Positions 33,389 to 42,827 of a DNA stretch of 55,304 nucleotides are shown here, one piece after another. Source of the DNA: Myxococcota bacterium (GTDB lineage: Bacteria > Myxococcota_A > UBA796 > CAJQPC01). The translations under genes were made by a program, and so were the position numbers. Below the pieces are notes generated by a model. That model worked only from the letters and a program-made list of their open reading frames with translations. It was not told where the DNA came from and made no database searches. Each line of letters starts with the position of its first letter. The stretch's first letter is position 1. Where the stretch lies: positions 1-55,304 of the forward strand of contig JAKLKD010000018.1 in assembly GCA_023150845.1 (NCBI GenBank). Reading direction: 5' to 3'.

Positions 33389-34885
33389 ATGCCAAGACGG
33401 TCCGCGCCCCTCGCCTTGGGGCTCATCTTCGCCGCGCTGATCGCGCACGCGCTCTCCTACGGCCTGAACGTCCAGGACGACGCCTTCATCAGCTACCGCT
33501 ACGCCCAGAACCTCGCGGGGGGCCACGGCCTCGTCTTCAACCCGGGCGAGCGTGTTGAGGGCATCACGAACCTCTTGTGGACCGTAGGCCTCGCCGGGGT
33601 GATCCGCCTCGGCGGGGATCCCCTGCTCGCCTCGGTGCTCGGCGGGGTGCTCGGCGCCTTGGGCCTCGCCTGGGTCACCTGGGCCCTCGGCGCCCGCCGA
33701 GAGGGGGAGACCCGGGCGCTGGTGGCCCCGGCGCTCATCGCCGCGAGCCCCTACTTGATGGTCGAGGCCGTTCAAGGCCTGGAGTCGAGCACCTTCGCGG
33801 CGGTGGCCGGCCTGGCCGCGCTCCTCGCCTTAGACGAGGACGAGGGCCGCCGCGCCTGGCCCGCCGCCGGGCTGTGCTGCGCCGCGCTCTCCTTGCTGCG
33901 CCCCGAGGGGGTCGGGGTCTACGGGCTCCTGCTCCTCGGCCTCACCCTCGGCGCCGCCGCCGAGCGTGGGCTCCCGGCCGCCTTCAGCCCGCCGCGTCGG
34001 GTCCTCTGGTGGGGCCTCGGCCTGCTCTTCGCCGCGCTCCTGGCCCAGACCGCCGCGCGGCTGGCTTACTACGGCCAGCCCCTCCCCAACACCTTCTACG
34101 TGAAGACCGGCGGCGGAGTAGACCAGTGGTCTAGGGGCGTGCTCTACCTCGTCGCCTGCGCCAAGGCCCACCCCGTCGAGACCCTGCTCTTGAGCGTCGG
34201 CGTGGTGGCGGCGGCCCGGGAGGCGAAGACGAGCCCCTGGGCCCGGGCGATGCTCACCTTGGGCCTCGGCTACCTCGCCTACATCGTCGCCGTCGGCGGC
34301 GACTTTAAGGTGACCTTCCGCTTCGTCGGCCTCGTCGCCGCGCCCTTGGCCTTGCTCGTCCAGCGCGGGCTGTGGTGGGCCATCGACGCTCTGCCCGCCG
34401 CCGCGCCCCGGGTGGCCCTCGGCGCCGCCGTCGCGCTCGGGACCATCGCCCTGGACCTCGCCCCCAGCCAGGCGAGGATGGCGCAGGAGGCGCGTTTTCG
34501 GGCCCAGGTGATGGAGGATCGCCTCGCCGTCGGCCGAGCCCTGCGTGAGCTCGTCCCCCCTGACGCCGTGCTCGCGATCCACTCCGCCGGGGCCATCCCC
34601 TACGCCGCGGGCCTGTCCACCATCGACATGTGGGGCCTCTCCGACCTGCACATCGCCCACCGGGAGATGCCCCAGATGGGCAGCGGCATGGCGGGCCACG
34701 AGAAGTCCGACTACGCCTACGTCTTCGGCCGGGCGCCGACGATCTTCATCCCCGAGGAGGGTTTTTTGGTTGATCAACCAACCAAACTACCTGTGCCCGG
34801 GGTGCCCGAGTTCACCGAGCACTACGCCCAGCGCGCCGTGCCCCTGGGCGACCGCACGCTCCAGCTCTTCGTGCGGGTTCGCTGA
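33389..34885 (+). CDS. GT-C type membrane glycosyltransferase-like protein
   Basis: A 498-residue polytopic membrane protein. The first periplasmic loop has the Asp pair and motif [18 protein letters not shown] followed by [13 protein letters not shown], typical of the GT-C, lipid-linked-sugar-using proteins of the arabinosyl/mannosyl transferase kind. About ten membrane helices follow and then a soluble C-terminal domain with [20 protein letters not shown]. Codons near 34761-34795 are unusually A/T-rich and contain a perfect palindrome TTGGTTGATCAACCAA. The sugar and acceptor are unknown. Confidence 0.8.
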   Translation: MPRRSAPLALGLIFAALIAHALSYGLNVQDDAFISYRYAQNLAGGHGLVFNPGERVEGITNLLWTVGLAGVIRLGGDPLLASVLGGVLGALGLAWVTWALGARREGETRALVAPALIAASPYLMVEAVQGLESSTFAAVAGLAALLALDEDEGRRAWPAAGLCCAALSLLRPEGVGVYGLLLLGLTLGAAAERGLPAAFSPPRRVLWWGLGLLFAALLAQTAARLAYYGQPLPNTFYVKTGGGVDQWSRGVLYLVACAKAHPVETLLLSVGVVAAAREAKTSPWARAMLTLGLGYLAYIVAVGGDFKVTFRFVGLVAAPLALLVQRGLWWAIDALPAAAPRVALGAAVALGTIALDLAPSQARMAQEARFRAQVMEDRLAVGRALRELVPPDAVLAIHSAGAIPYAAGLSTIDMWGLSDLHIAHREMPQMGSGMAGHEKSDYAYVFGRAPTIFIPEEGFLVDQPTKLPVPGVPEFTEHYAQRAVPLGDRTLQLFVRVR

Positions 34886-34936
34886 TCCCCTCCGTCCTCG
34901 CCGCGCGCGGGTTAGGGGGGAGGGCTCGGAGGTCCA

Positions 34937-37660
34937 ATGCCCAACAAGATCTTGCTCATCGACGGCAGCAACCACGCCTTTCGGATGTTCCACGCTATGC
35001 CGAAGATGACGGCGGCGGGCAAACACACCGGGGCGCTCTTGGGCTTCGCCAACCTGCTCAAGAAGCTGGAGAACGACCACAAGCCTGAGCTGATGGTCGT
35101 CGTCTTTGATGAGGGCGCGTCCTTCCGGGTGGAGCTCTACCCCGAGTACAAGGGCCACCGCCCCGAGATGCCGCCTGAGCTGCGCGAGCAGTGGCCCCGC
35201 TTCCGTGAGCTCGTCGAGGCCTGGGGCCACCCCTTCTTGGCCATCCCCGGCGTCGAGGCCGACGACGTCATCGGCACCTTGGCCCAGCGCTTCGCCTCGC
35301 CGGAGCGTGAGGTGCTCATGGTCACCGGGGACAAGGACTACTACCAGCTCGTGCGTGACGGCGTCTACGTCCTCGACCTCAAGGAGGACAAGGTCGTCGA
35401 TGAGGCGGCGGTGAAGGCCTACTTCGGCGTCGGCCCCGCCCAGGTCATCGACATCCTCGGCCTCGCCGGGGACGCCTCGGACAACGTGCCCGGCGTCAAA
35501 GGTGTCGGCGAGAAGACCGCCGCGGGCTGGGTGATGAAGTACGGCGACCTAGAGGGCGTGATCGCCAACGCCGACGCCATCGGCGGCAAACGTGGCGAGT
35601 CCGTCAAGGCTGAGGCCGCCATGGCCCGGCTCTCCCGGGTGCTCGTCACCATCAAGATCGACTGCGAGCTGCCGCTCACCGACGAGCAGCTCCTCGCCCA
35701 CACCCGCGACGCCGAGAAGCTCCGGGTGCTGTTCATGGAGTGGCAGTTCCGCAGCCTGCTCAAGCAGCTCGGCGAGGAGGCCCCCGTCGCGGGCGCCGCG
35801 GGCGTCGCGGGCGCCGTCGGCGAGGCCCCGGCCAAGACCTCGGCCATCGACCGCAGCCGCTACCGCACCATCGACACCATCGAGGCCCTGGACCGCACCA
35901 TCGGCGAGCTGCGCCGGGCGGTGAAGGCCGGGGCGCGCCTCGCCATCGACACCGAGACCACCTCCTTAGACCCCCTCGACGCCAAGCTCGTGGGCCTCTG
36001 CCTCGCCTGGGCCGAAGACGCCGCGGTCTACGTGCCGATGAACCACAGCGCCGGGACCCAGCTCTCTGAAGACCTCGTGATGTCGCGCCTCGCGGGCGTG
36101 CTCGCGGACCCGGGCGTGCCCAAGGTCGGCCAGAACCTCAAGTACGACCTCCGGGTGCTCCTGCAGAACGGCTACCGCGTCGAGGGCCTGGTGAACGACA
36201 CCATGCTCGCCGACTACCTCCTGGAGCCCGACCGCAGCCGCCACAACCTCGACGACCTCGCGCTGCGCCACCTCGGCCACACGATGATCCCCTACAGCGC
36301 GGCCACGGCGGGCCTCCCGGCGGGCTCGACCTTCGCGGACGTGCCCATCCCCAAGGCCACGGAGTACGGCGCTGAAGACGCCCACGTCACCTGGCTCCTC
36401 GACCGCACGCTGAACACCGAGCTCATCGACCGTGGCCTCGACCGGGTGATGCGGGAGATCGAGCTGCCCATCGTGCCCGTGCTCGCCGCGATGGAGCACG
36501 AGGGCATCGGCCTGGACACCGAGCGCCTCGCGGCCCTGGGCGTAGAGCTCACCGCGCGGCTGGCCGCCATCGAGGAGGAGATCTACACCCACGCCGGGCG
36601 CCGCTTCACGATCAACTCGCCGAAGCAGCTCGGCGAGATCCTCTTCGTCGAGCTGGGCCTGCCGCCGATCAAGAAGCTCAAGACCGGCTTCTCCACCGAC
36701 GCCGACGTGCTCGACCAGCTCCAGCACATGCACCCCTTGCCCCGGTCGATCCTCGATTTTCGCGGCTTAGACAAGCTGCGCTCCACCTACGTCGAGGCCC
36801 TGCCCAAGTGTGTCCACCCGCGCACCCGCCGGGTCCACACCTCCTACCACCAGGCCGTCGCCGCCACGGGCCGCCTCTCCTCGAACGACCCGAACCTCCA
36901 GAACATCCCCGTGCGCACCGACGAGGGCCGCCGCATCCGGGGCTGCTTCATCCCCAAAGAGGGCCACCTCTTCGTCTCCTGCGACTACTCCCAGGTCGAG
37001 CTGCGCCTCTTGGCGCACTACTGCGGCGAGGGCAGCGCCATGGCGGAGGCCTTCCGCCGGGGCGAAGACATCCACCGCCGCACGGCGTCCGAGGTGCTCG
37101 GTGTGCCGCTCGACCAGGTGACCCCGGCCCAGCGCAGCGCGGCCAAGGCGATCAACTTCGGCATCGTCTACGGCATGAGCGCCTTCCGCCTCGCGAACGA
37201 CCTGCGCATCCCGCAGTCTGAGGCGAAGGCCTACATGGACGGCTACTTCGCGCGGTACCCCGAGGTGCGCCGCACCATGGACGCCGCCATCGAGTCCGCC
37301 CGCAGCTCGGGCTACGCCCAGACCTTGTACGGCCGCCGCCGCCCCATCGCCGACCTCAGCTCTCGCAACCCCCGCGACCGCATGGCCGCCGAGCGTGTGG
37401 CGATCAACACGCCGATCCAGGGCTCCGCCGCCGACATCATCAAGCTCGCCATGGCCCGGGTCTTCCACCGCCTGCGCGCCGAGGCCCCGACCTCCAAGCT
37501 GCTCCTGCAGGTCCACGACGAGCTCCTGCTGGAGGTGCCCGAGGCCGACGTGGCGCGTGTGGCCGCCTTGGTGAAGGCCGAGATGGAGGGCGCCGTAGCG
37601 CTCTCCGTCCCGCTCAAGGTCGACACCGGCTGGGCCCGCACTTGGGCCGAGGCGCATTAG
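34937..37660 (+). CDS. polA: DNA polymerase I
   Basis: Full-length enzyme of 907 residues. The 5' nuclease part (residues 1-290) has KILLIDGSNHAFRMFHA, VVVFDEG and GDASDNVPGVKGVGEKTA. The proofreading domain keeps its carboxylates: AIDTETTSLD, GQNLKYDLRVL and YGAEDAHVTW, so it is probably active. The polymerase part has SCDYSQVELRLLAHY, AAKAINFGIVYGMS and LLLQVHDELLLEVPE. An Ala/Gly-rich linker separates the nuclease and exonuclease parts. No anomaly. Confidence 0.97.
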   Translation: MPNKILLIDGSNHAFRMFHAMPKMTAAGKHTGALLGFANLLKKLENDHKPELMVVVFDEGASFRVELYPEYKGHRPEMPPELREQWPRFRELVEAWGHPFLAIPGVEADDVIGTLAQRFASPEREVLMVTGDKDYYQLVRDGVYVLDLKEDKVVDEAAVKAYFGVGPAQVIDILGLAGDASDNVPGVKGVGEKTAAGWVMKYGDLEGVIANADAIGGKRGESVKAEAAMARLSRVLVTIKIDCELPLTDEQLLAHTRDAEKLRVLFMEWQFRSLLKQLGEEAPVAGAAGVAGAVGEAPAKTSAIDRSRYRTIDTIEALDRTIGELRRAVKAGARLAIDTETTSLDPLDAKLVGLCLAWAEDAAVYVPMNHSAGTQLSEDLVMSRLAGVLADPGVPKVGQNLKYDLRVLLQNGYRVEGLVNDTMLADYLLEPDRSRHNLDDLALRHLGHTMIPYSAATAGLPAGSTFADVPIPKATEYGAEDAHVTWLLDRTLNTELIDRGLDRVMREIELPIVPVLAAMEHEGIGLDTERLAALGVELTARLAAIEEEIYTHAGRRFTINSPKQLGEILFVELGLPPIKKLKTGFSTDADVLDQLQHMHPLPRSILDFRGLDKLRSTYVEALPKCVHPRTRRVHTSYHQAVAATGRLSSNDPNLQNIPVRTDEGRRIRGCFIPKEGHLFVSCDYSQVELRLLAHYCGEGSAMAEAFRRGEDIHRRTASEVLGVPLDQVTPAQRSAAKAINFGIVYGMSAFRLANDLRIPQSEAKAYMDGYFARYPEVRRTMDAAIESARSSGYAQTLYGRRRPIADLSSRNPRDRMAAERVAINTPIQGSAADIIKLAMARVFHRLRAEAPTSKLLLQVHDELLLEVPEADVARVAALVKAEMEGAVALSVPLKVDTGWARTWAEAH

Positions 37661-37703
37661 TCGTTACGAGAGTCCCCTCGCCTGCACCCCTTTGGAGTCA
37701 CGG

Positions 37704-38318
37704 ATGGCCCCCCCAGACCCACGCGCAGAGGATCGAGAGGTCGTCGAGGCCGTGCTCGCCGGTGACGCCGCGGCGTACCGGTTCCTCGTCGAGCGATACC
37801 AGTCCCGGGTCTACGCCATGGTCTGCGGCATGATCCGCGACCGTGAAGAAGCCCGGGATCTCACCCAGGAGGCCTTCGTGAAGGCCTTCAACAACCTCGA
37901 CCGCTTCCGCCTGGAGTCCAGCTTCTACACCTGGATGTACCGGATCGCGATGAACGTCACGATCGATCACCTCCGGAAGCACAACAAGCGGCGCACGTCG
38001 GAGTTCAACGAGGACGTCGCCGCCCGGGACGACGACGGCGTGCTCGACCCCGGACACACCTCCATGGACCCCCGGAAGATCCTGGAGCGGAAGCGCCTGC
38101 ACAAGAAGATCCACGACGCCTTGGAGACCTTGAGCCCCGATCACCGGCAGATCATCCTGCTCCGTGAGGTCGAGGGCATGGCCTACAAGGAGATCGCCGA
38201 CACCCTGGAGATCGCCGAGGGCACGGTGATGAGCCGCCTGTTCTACGCCCGCCGGAAGCTCCAGCAGGCCCTCAAGGACGAGGCCCCCGAGGGTCTCCCC
38301 CCGATCACGGGCGCCTGA
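37704..38318 (+). CDS. ECF/RpoE-type RNA polymerase sigma factor
   Basis: A 204-residue sigma-70 family member. Region 2 reads LTQEAFVKAFNNLDRFR followed by FYTWMYRIAMNVTIDHLRK. Region 4 reads LSPDHRQIILLREVEGMAYKEIADTLEIAEGTV and MSRLFYARRKL. The ATG at 37704 has GGAG upstream. The following gene encodes a membrane protein with anti-sigma features, so this is a sigma/anti-sigma operon. Regulation is probably by release from the anti-sigma factor under envelope stress, which is inference. Confidence 0.93.
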   Translation: MAPPDPRAEDREVVEAVLAGDAAAYRFLVERYQSRVYAMVCGMIRDREEARDLTQEAFVKAFNNLDRFRLESSFYTWMYRIAMNVTIDHLRKHNKRRTSEFNEDVAARDDDGVLDPGHTSMDPRKILERKRLHKKIHDALETLSPDHRQIILLREVEGMAYKEIADTLEIAEGTVMSRLFYARRKLQQALKDEAPEGLPPITGA

Positions 38319-38428
38319 GGTCTCAAGGGGTCGTGACTTGAATGTCGCAGTTTGTCGTGATCCTCATGAATGAACCTCCCGCCGCCTCGTCACTGACCAC
38401 GATTCCCCCCTCAACCTGCGGAGAGCGA

Positions 38429-39481
38429 ATGCGCCAAGGCCACGACAGCGAGCTGACTCGCGCCGACGCGCTCTTGATGCTTGTCCTCGACGGAGAGGCG
38501 AGCGAGGCCGAGCGCGCTGAGCTCCTCGCCCTCTCCGAGAGCGACGCGCGCCTCGCCGAGCTGGGTGAGCTGCGGGAGGCGCTCCGCGACGCGCTGACCG
38601 ACTGGCGTGACGACTCCGTAGACGTCGTCGCCGCCGTGCTCATGGCCATCGGCGCCGAGGACGACTGGTCCCCGGTGTCTAGCGCGCTCCGGGAGTCCGT
38701 GGCCTTTGAGGCGCCCTTCGACGTGAGCGACCTCGTCATGGCCGCGATCACCCCGCCGCCAGAGCCCGAGCCCGACATGCTGCTCTCGGCGCTCGTGGAC
38801 GGCGAGCTCTCCCTCGACCAGCGCCGCCTCGTCACCGAGCGCCTCCGGGTGGACCGCGACGCCCTCGACACCCTCAACGCCTTCGCCGAGCAGGGCCGGG
38901 TGGTGCGTGAGGGCCTCACCGAGCGTGTGGCCGACGTGGACCTCAGCGGCCTGTGGCCGGCCGTCGCCGCCGAGATCGGCGTCACCGACCCCGAGCACGT
39001 CCCCGGCTGGGAGCACACCAGCGCCCTCGTCAAGGAGGCCGTGCTCGCCCAAGGCGCGCTCAGCGCCGAGGAGGAGGTCGCGCTCACCGCGGCGATCCTC
39101 AACAGCCTGCCGCGGCCCAAGCCCATCGTGGTCGAGATCCCGCCGCCGCCCGCGCCGGTGCCGCTCTGGAAGATGCTGCTCACGAACCCGACGCTCATCG
39201 CGGCGGTGTTCGCGGCGGTGATGATGACCGTCATCCAGCTCCAGAGCCAGCGCACCTCGATCCTCGACCAGCCCGCGACCTCCCCCGCCAAGCCGGAGCT
39301 CGTCGCCCAGGTCGTCACCGAGCCTTTCGCCGACCTCACCATTCAGGGCGACAACGAGGTGGAGGTCACCTCGCTGGAGTACGCTCCCGACGTGGTCGTG
39401 CAGGTCATTCAGCTAGAAGACGGCGCGCCGGTCCTCCTCATGTTTGATGAGGGCGAAGGCGACGAAGGAGCCACGTTATGA
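38429..39481 (+). CDS. Membrane-bound anti-sigma factor-like protein
   Basis: A 350-residue protein with two copies of an anti-sigma-like helical segment (ADALLMLVLDGEASEAERAE near the start and DMLLSALVDGELSLDQRRL near residue 115). I see no Zn-binding HxxxCxxC. One membrane helix (LLTNPTLIAAVFAAVMMTVI) lies near residue 250, and a short acidic periplasmic part follows. The ATG at 38429 has GGAGAG upstream; the longer reading from 38342 is not needed. The gene overlaps the next one by four bases. It most likely holds the sigma factor at the membrane. Confidence 0.75.
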   Translation: MRQGHDSELTRADALLMLVLDGEASEAERAELLALSESDARLAELGELREALRDALTDWRDDSVDVVAAVLMAIGAEDDWSPVSSALRESVAFEAPFDVSDLVMAAITPPPEPEPDMLLSALVDGELSLDQRRLVTERLRVDRDALDTLNAFAEQGRVVREGLTERVADVDLSGLWPAVAAEIGVTDPEHVPGWEHTSALVKEAVLAQGALSAEEEVALTAAILNSLPRPKPIVVEIPPPPAPVPLWKMLLTNPTLIAAVFAAVMMTVIQLQSQRTSILDQPATSPAKPELVAQVVTEPFADLTIQGDNEVEVTSLEYAPDVVVQVIQLEDGAPVLLMFDEGEGDEGATL

Positions 39482-40008
39482 ACCACCTCTCCCGCCTGCT
39501 GCTGCCCCTCGCGCTCCTGCTCGGCCTCGCCGCGCCCTCCGCCGCGCTCGCCCAGACCAAGCCGCCGCAGCCCCGCCCGCCGGCCACCGCCCAGCCGCGC
39601 CCCCAAGGCGCGCCCCAGCAGGCCGCCGCCACGGCGCCGGAGACGGTGAACCTCCAGCTCATGGTCGTGCACGCCAAGGCCGGGGAGACCTTCCTCGACC
39701 CCCGCCTCAAGGGCATCGAGCGCCACCTCAAGCTCCTGCCCTACGACAGCTTTAAGGTGCTCTCCACAGACAAGGCCGTGCTGCGCCCGGGCAAGGCCGC
39801 GGAGTTCCCCGTCGAGGGGGGCCGCCAGGTGAAGGCCACCCTGCTCTCCGCCGACGAGGCGAAGGCCCAGGTGCGCGTCGAGGTCTACAAGGGCGGCGAG
39901 AAGCTCGTGGACACCACGGTCTCGGTGAACCGCGGCAGCACCTTCATGGTGGGCGGCCCGCGCCACGACGGCGGCATCCTGCTCTTGCCGATCACGGCGA
40001 ACTACTGA
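39478..40008 (+). CDS. Exported protein of the sigma/anti-sigma operon
   Basis: A 176-residue product with a signal peptide (MNHLSRLLLPLALLLGLAAP, cleavage after ALA). A Pro/Gln-rich linker follows, then a beta domain (LMVVHAKAGETFLDPRLKGI ... FKVLSTDKAVLRPGKAAEFP). Start overlaps the stop of the anti-sigma gene (ATGA), so translation is coupled. A small periplasmic partner or signal receptor for the anti-sigma protein is possible; no family is recognised. Confidence 0.65.
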   Translation: MNHLSRLLLPLALLLGLAAPSAALAQTKPPQPRPPATAQPRPQGAPQQAAATAPETVNLQLMVVHAKAGETFLDPRLKGIERHLKLLPYDSFKVLSTDKAVLRPGKAAEFPVEGGRQVKATLLSADEAKAQVRVEVYKGGEKLVDTTVSVNRGSTFMVGGPRHDGGILLLPITANY

Positions 40009-40062
40009 CCGCCTCGTCTTGAAGAGGTTATTGGAGCGGGCCCCTGCGCCGTGAGGCCCCCA

Positions 40063-40401
40063 ATGACGATCTTCGAGCGGATTATCCGGCGGGAGATCCC
40101 CGCCGACATCGTGTACGAGGACGACCACTGCGTCGCCTTTCGTGACGTGTCACCCCAAGCGCCTGTGCACGTGCTCATCGTGCCGCGCCTCCCGCTGGTG
40201 AACGTCGCCGCCGCTGGCCCGGAGCACGGCGAGCTGCTCGGGCGGGTGCTGCTCGCCGCCGGTGAGGTCGCGCGCCGCCTGGGCGTCGCGGGCTCTGGAT
40301 ATCGCCTCGTCTTCAACAACGGTGAGGACGCCGGGCAGTCCGTTCACCACCTGCACTGTCACCTCCTGGCGGGTCGTCCGCTGGGCTGGCCCCCGGGCTG
40401 A
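40063..40401 (+). CDS. HIT-family nucleotide-binding protein
   Basis: The 112-residue product has the histidine triad as HHLHCHLLAG preceded by NNGEDAGQSV, and the N-terminal TIFERIIRREIPADIVYEDD and PQAPVHVLIVPR blocks typical of the HinT branch. HinT-type enzymes hydrolyse adenosine phosphoramidates and acyl-AMP. The ATG at 40063 fits the family start (MTIFxRI). Confidence 0.92.
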   Translation: MTIFERIIRREIPADIVYEDDHCVAFRDVSPQAPVHVLIVPRLPLVNVAAAGPEHGELLGRVLLAAGEVARRLGVAGSGYRLVFNNGEDAGQSVHHLHCHLLAGRPLGWPPG

Positions 40402-40514
40402 GCCTCACCCGAGCCTCAGCCGCGGGCTGAGGCTGGGCGCGCGCGCGCGTCGCGTGCTAAGTGTGGACTGAACCCGGAACAAGCCTGTGTTCGCAACGCG
40501 CTGAAGGAATCGAT

Positions 40515-40856
40515 TTGGCCACGTTCGACGCCACCCTCCACATCCAGGCCTTCGAGAGCATGGAGCGTGGGCTCAAGACGGTCTACACCGTCATCGCCAA
40601 TGACGAGTACAGCATGATCTCTTCGGGAGATCGGCTGGAGTTCGGCAGCTATGGCTCGATCACCGTCGGCACGGTTCGGCGTTACCCCGACCTGGAGTCC
40701 CTCGCCACGGCGGAGGGCTGGCGGAACGTCGTCCCCGAGGCCGACACCGAGGACCGCGCCATCTCGCTCATCCGGGCCACCGACGGCTGGGAGGAGACCG
40801 AGGAGCGCGCTCGCGGCGTGATGGCCTTGCGTGTGCGTGAGACCCGGCGGAAGTGA
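40515..40856 (+). CDS. ASCH-domain protein
   Basis: The 113-residue product starts at TTG 40515 with GAAGGAAT upstream. It reads TVIANDEYSMISSGDRLEFG, SITVGTVRRYPDLESLATAE and GWRNVVPEADTEDRAISLI. This matches the ASCH superfamily (PUA-like beta barrel, possible RNA or nucleoside binding). An in-frame ATG further upstream would add unrelated residues. The adjacent bases 40402-40514 contain only GC-rich spacer. Confidence 0.72.
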   Translation: MATFDATLHIQAFESMERGLKTVYTVIANDEYSMISSGDRLEFGSYGSITVGTVRRYPDLESLATAEGWRNVVPEADTEDRAISLIRATDGWEETEERARGVMALRVRETRRK

Positions 40857-40871
40857 GCCCCCGCCGAGCGC

Positions 40872-41735
40872 TCAGAGCGTCTGCTCGGGCGGCGGCAGGC
40901 TGAGCGCGCGGTTGCAGGTGCGCCGCTCGTTCGCCTGGCGGATCTCGTCCTCGCTGTAGGGGTGCGGCGAGGTCTGCACCTCGTAGGCCATGAACAGCTC
41001 GACGGCCTCGCGGACGGCGTCGCCGTAGCGGTTGTCCGCCCGGCTCATCCAGAACTCCAAGAGCGCCGCCCGGCGGGCGTCGAAGGTCGGCAAGGCCTGG
41101 CCCGTGCGCGGGTCGATGCCGTCGTACCAGATGCTCTGGAGGAGCGCGGGGATCTCGCCGCTGAGGCGGTCGGCGAGGGACTCGTCGGAGATCGCGTCGG
41201 CCCAGACACGCATGGGCTCCTCGGTGGCCTGCACGACGAGCTCCTTCTGGCGCTCAAAACGCGCCGGGGAGACGACGAGACCCCCGGCCTGCACACACAA
41301 GGTCGGGATGATGAGGCAGGGCCACCACTTCACGACGGGGCGGTCGTTCGCTGGGCTGTTGCCGAGCTCCGGCGCGCGCACCCGGGGCGGCTGGCGGCGG
41401 AGGACCATGAAGCCCTCGTCGTACACGACCACCCGGGGCTTCCAGTGGACCGGGTGCTTGTAGACGACCTTGTCGCCCCGGCGCACCCCGTCCTCGTACC
41501 CGGCGGCCTCAAGGCGGGCCTCGACCTCGGCCCGGGCCTGCTCGGCCTGGCGCTCGCCGAGGATGAGCAGCTCCATCGACGGGGCCTCTTGGCCGACGAT
41601 CCGCTCGACCTCGGGCTCATCACCGACCCGCGCGGCGTCCTCCTCATCGACGGGGGCCACGTCGTCGTAGATCCCCCCGGTGTCCTCTTGGGCGAGGGCG
41701 AAGGAGGCGACGATGAGCCAGACGGCGGGGATCAC
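40872..41735 (-). CDS. Exported protein of unknown function
   Basis: The 287-residue product starts MIPAVWLIVASFALA, a short signal peptide with cleavage near ALA-QED. An acidic linker and a mixed domain follow. A hydrophobic stretch KWWPCLIIPTLCVQAGGLVV near residues 135-155 may insert in a membrane. The rest is helical and charged (RFERQKELVVQATEEPM). I do not recognise it. It lies tail to tail with the ASCH gene (15 bases apart). Confidence 0.6.
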   Translation of the reverse strand: MIPAVWLIVASFALAQEDTGGIYDDVAPVDEEDAARVGDEPEVERIVGQEAPSMELLILGERQAEQARAEVEARLEAAGYEDGVRRGDKVVYKHPVHWKPRVVVYDEGFMVLRRQPPRVRAPELGNSPANDRPVVKWWPCLIIPTLCVQAGGLVVSPARFERQKELVVQATEEPMRVWADAISDESLADRLSGEIPALLQSIWYDGIDPRTGQALPTFDARRAALLEFWMSRADNRYGDAVREAVELFMAYEVQTSPHPYSEDEIRQANERRTCNRALSLPPPEQTL

Positions 41736-41773
41736 AGCTTCAGGTTACCGCGAGTTCGGCTCCGTGGCGAGCT

Positions 41774-42097
41774 TCAGCCCGCGGGCGGCGTGTCTCCGCC
41801 GCTGAGCAGACGGCGCACGATCGCCGCTCGACGGGGAAGTGGCAGGCGGCGCAAGGCACGCACGAGCTGAAACAGGGGCTCGGGGGTGAGGAGCAGCAGC
41901 GACATCGGCAAGGTGAGGCCCGTGGCGAGGCGCTGGAGCTGGAGCAGGTGCGGCGAGCGGTGCCCACGCTCGTAGCGGCAGACCTCGGCGGCGGTCATGC
42001 CGCAGCGGCGCCCGAGCTCGGCTTGGGTGAGCCCGTCATCGGCCCGGAGCGCCAGGAGGCGCTCGCCGAGGAGCTGGTTGAGCGCGGCGCGTTCCAT
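41774..42097 (-). CDS. XRE-family transcriptional regulator, small
   Basis: A 107-residue product with a Cro/C1-type helix-turn-helix: LLALRADDGLTQAELGRRCG and MTAAEVCRYERGHRSPHLLQ. A hydrophobic Leu/Arg-rich C-terminal half follows. The ATG at 42097 has GGAGG upstream. Target unknown. The neighbouring gene on the same strand is a second XRE regulator. Confidence 0.8.
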   Translation of the reverse strand: MERAALNQLLGERLLALRADDGLTQAELGRRCGMTAAEVCRYERGHRSPHLLQLQRLATGLTLPMSLLLLTPEPLFQLVRALRRLPLPRRAAIVRRLLSGGDTPPAG

Positions 42098-42232
42098 TGG
42101 GCCTCCTCCAGCTCGGCCTTGTGCCGAGGGGAGAGATGTACCTCCAGATGGATAAGAGCGCAAGCGCTAAGTCACGGGAGGGGCGTCTAGGCCGTGTGAA
42201 GCCCGGGAGCGCCCACTCCAGACGTGCTCTGC

Positions 42233-42646
42233 TCAGGGCTCGGGGAGCTCAAGGTCCTCGACGGCATTGGCGGTTCCGCCAATGGCCAAGGCGTCGGAGC
42301 CCCGGGCCCGCGGCGCGGCGTCGGGGTGGCGCTTGAGCAGCTCGATGAGGTCACCCACGAGGCGTAGGGTGGCGGAGGACTCGCCGTTGATGAGGGCGCG
42401 CACCCGCTCGGCCTCAGCGCTCGCCTCGTCCTCGCCGATGGCCGTGAGCTCGGCCAAGGTGACGCCGAGGCCCGTGGCGACGCGGGCCAAGGTCTCGATG
42501 CTGGGGACGCGGCTGCAGCTCTCAAAGCGGCTGATCTCTTGAGCGTTGATCCCTCCCGCGCGCTCGCCGAGCTGGGCTTGGGTCAGCCCGGCGCGCTTTC
42601 GCAGCGACCGGATGCGCTCGGCGATCTTGGGGTAAACATCGCTCAT
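42233..42646 (-). CDS. XRE-family transcriptional regulator
   Basis: A 137-residue product. The N-terminal helix-turn-helix reads RIRSLRKRAGLTQAQLGERA and INAQEISRFESCSRVPSIET. The C-terminal half (residues 70-137) is helical and of unknown role. GAGG precedes the ATG. The bases 42647-42827 beside it hold no gene. Confidence 0.82.
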   Translation of the reverse strand: MSDVYPKIAERIRSLRKRAGLTQAQLGERAGGINAQEISRFESCSRVPSIETLARVATGLGVTLAELTAIGEDEASAEAERVRALINGESSATLRLVGDLIELLKRHPDAAPRARGSDALAIGGTANAVEDLELPEP

Positions 42647-42827
42647 CTGGGCGCCCTCACAAGATTCGTCCCCGACGCCACCGCGCCGCGGACAGCTACT
42701 TTAGTCCAGGCGGCGCGCTTGTGCATGACTTCAAGCGGACGGCGGCGTCACTCGCCGATCCGGCGATCCTCCCCGCCGCTGGGCGGGCGAGGAGGCGTTG
42801 GCTCACGATCCCGTCGAGCGCGTCAGC

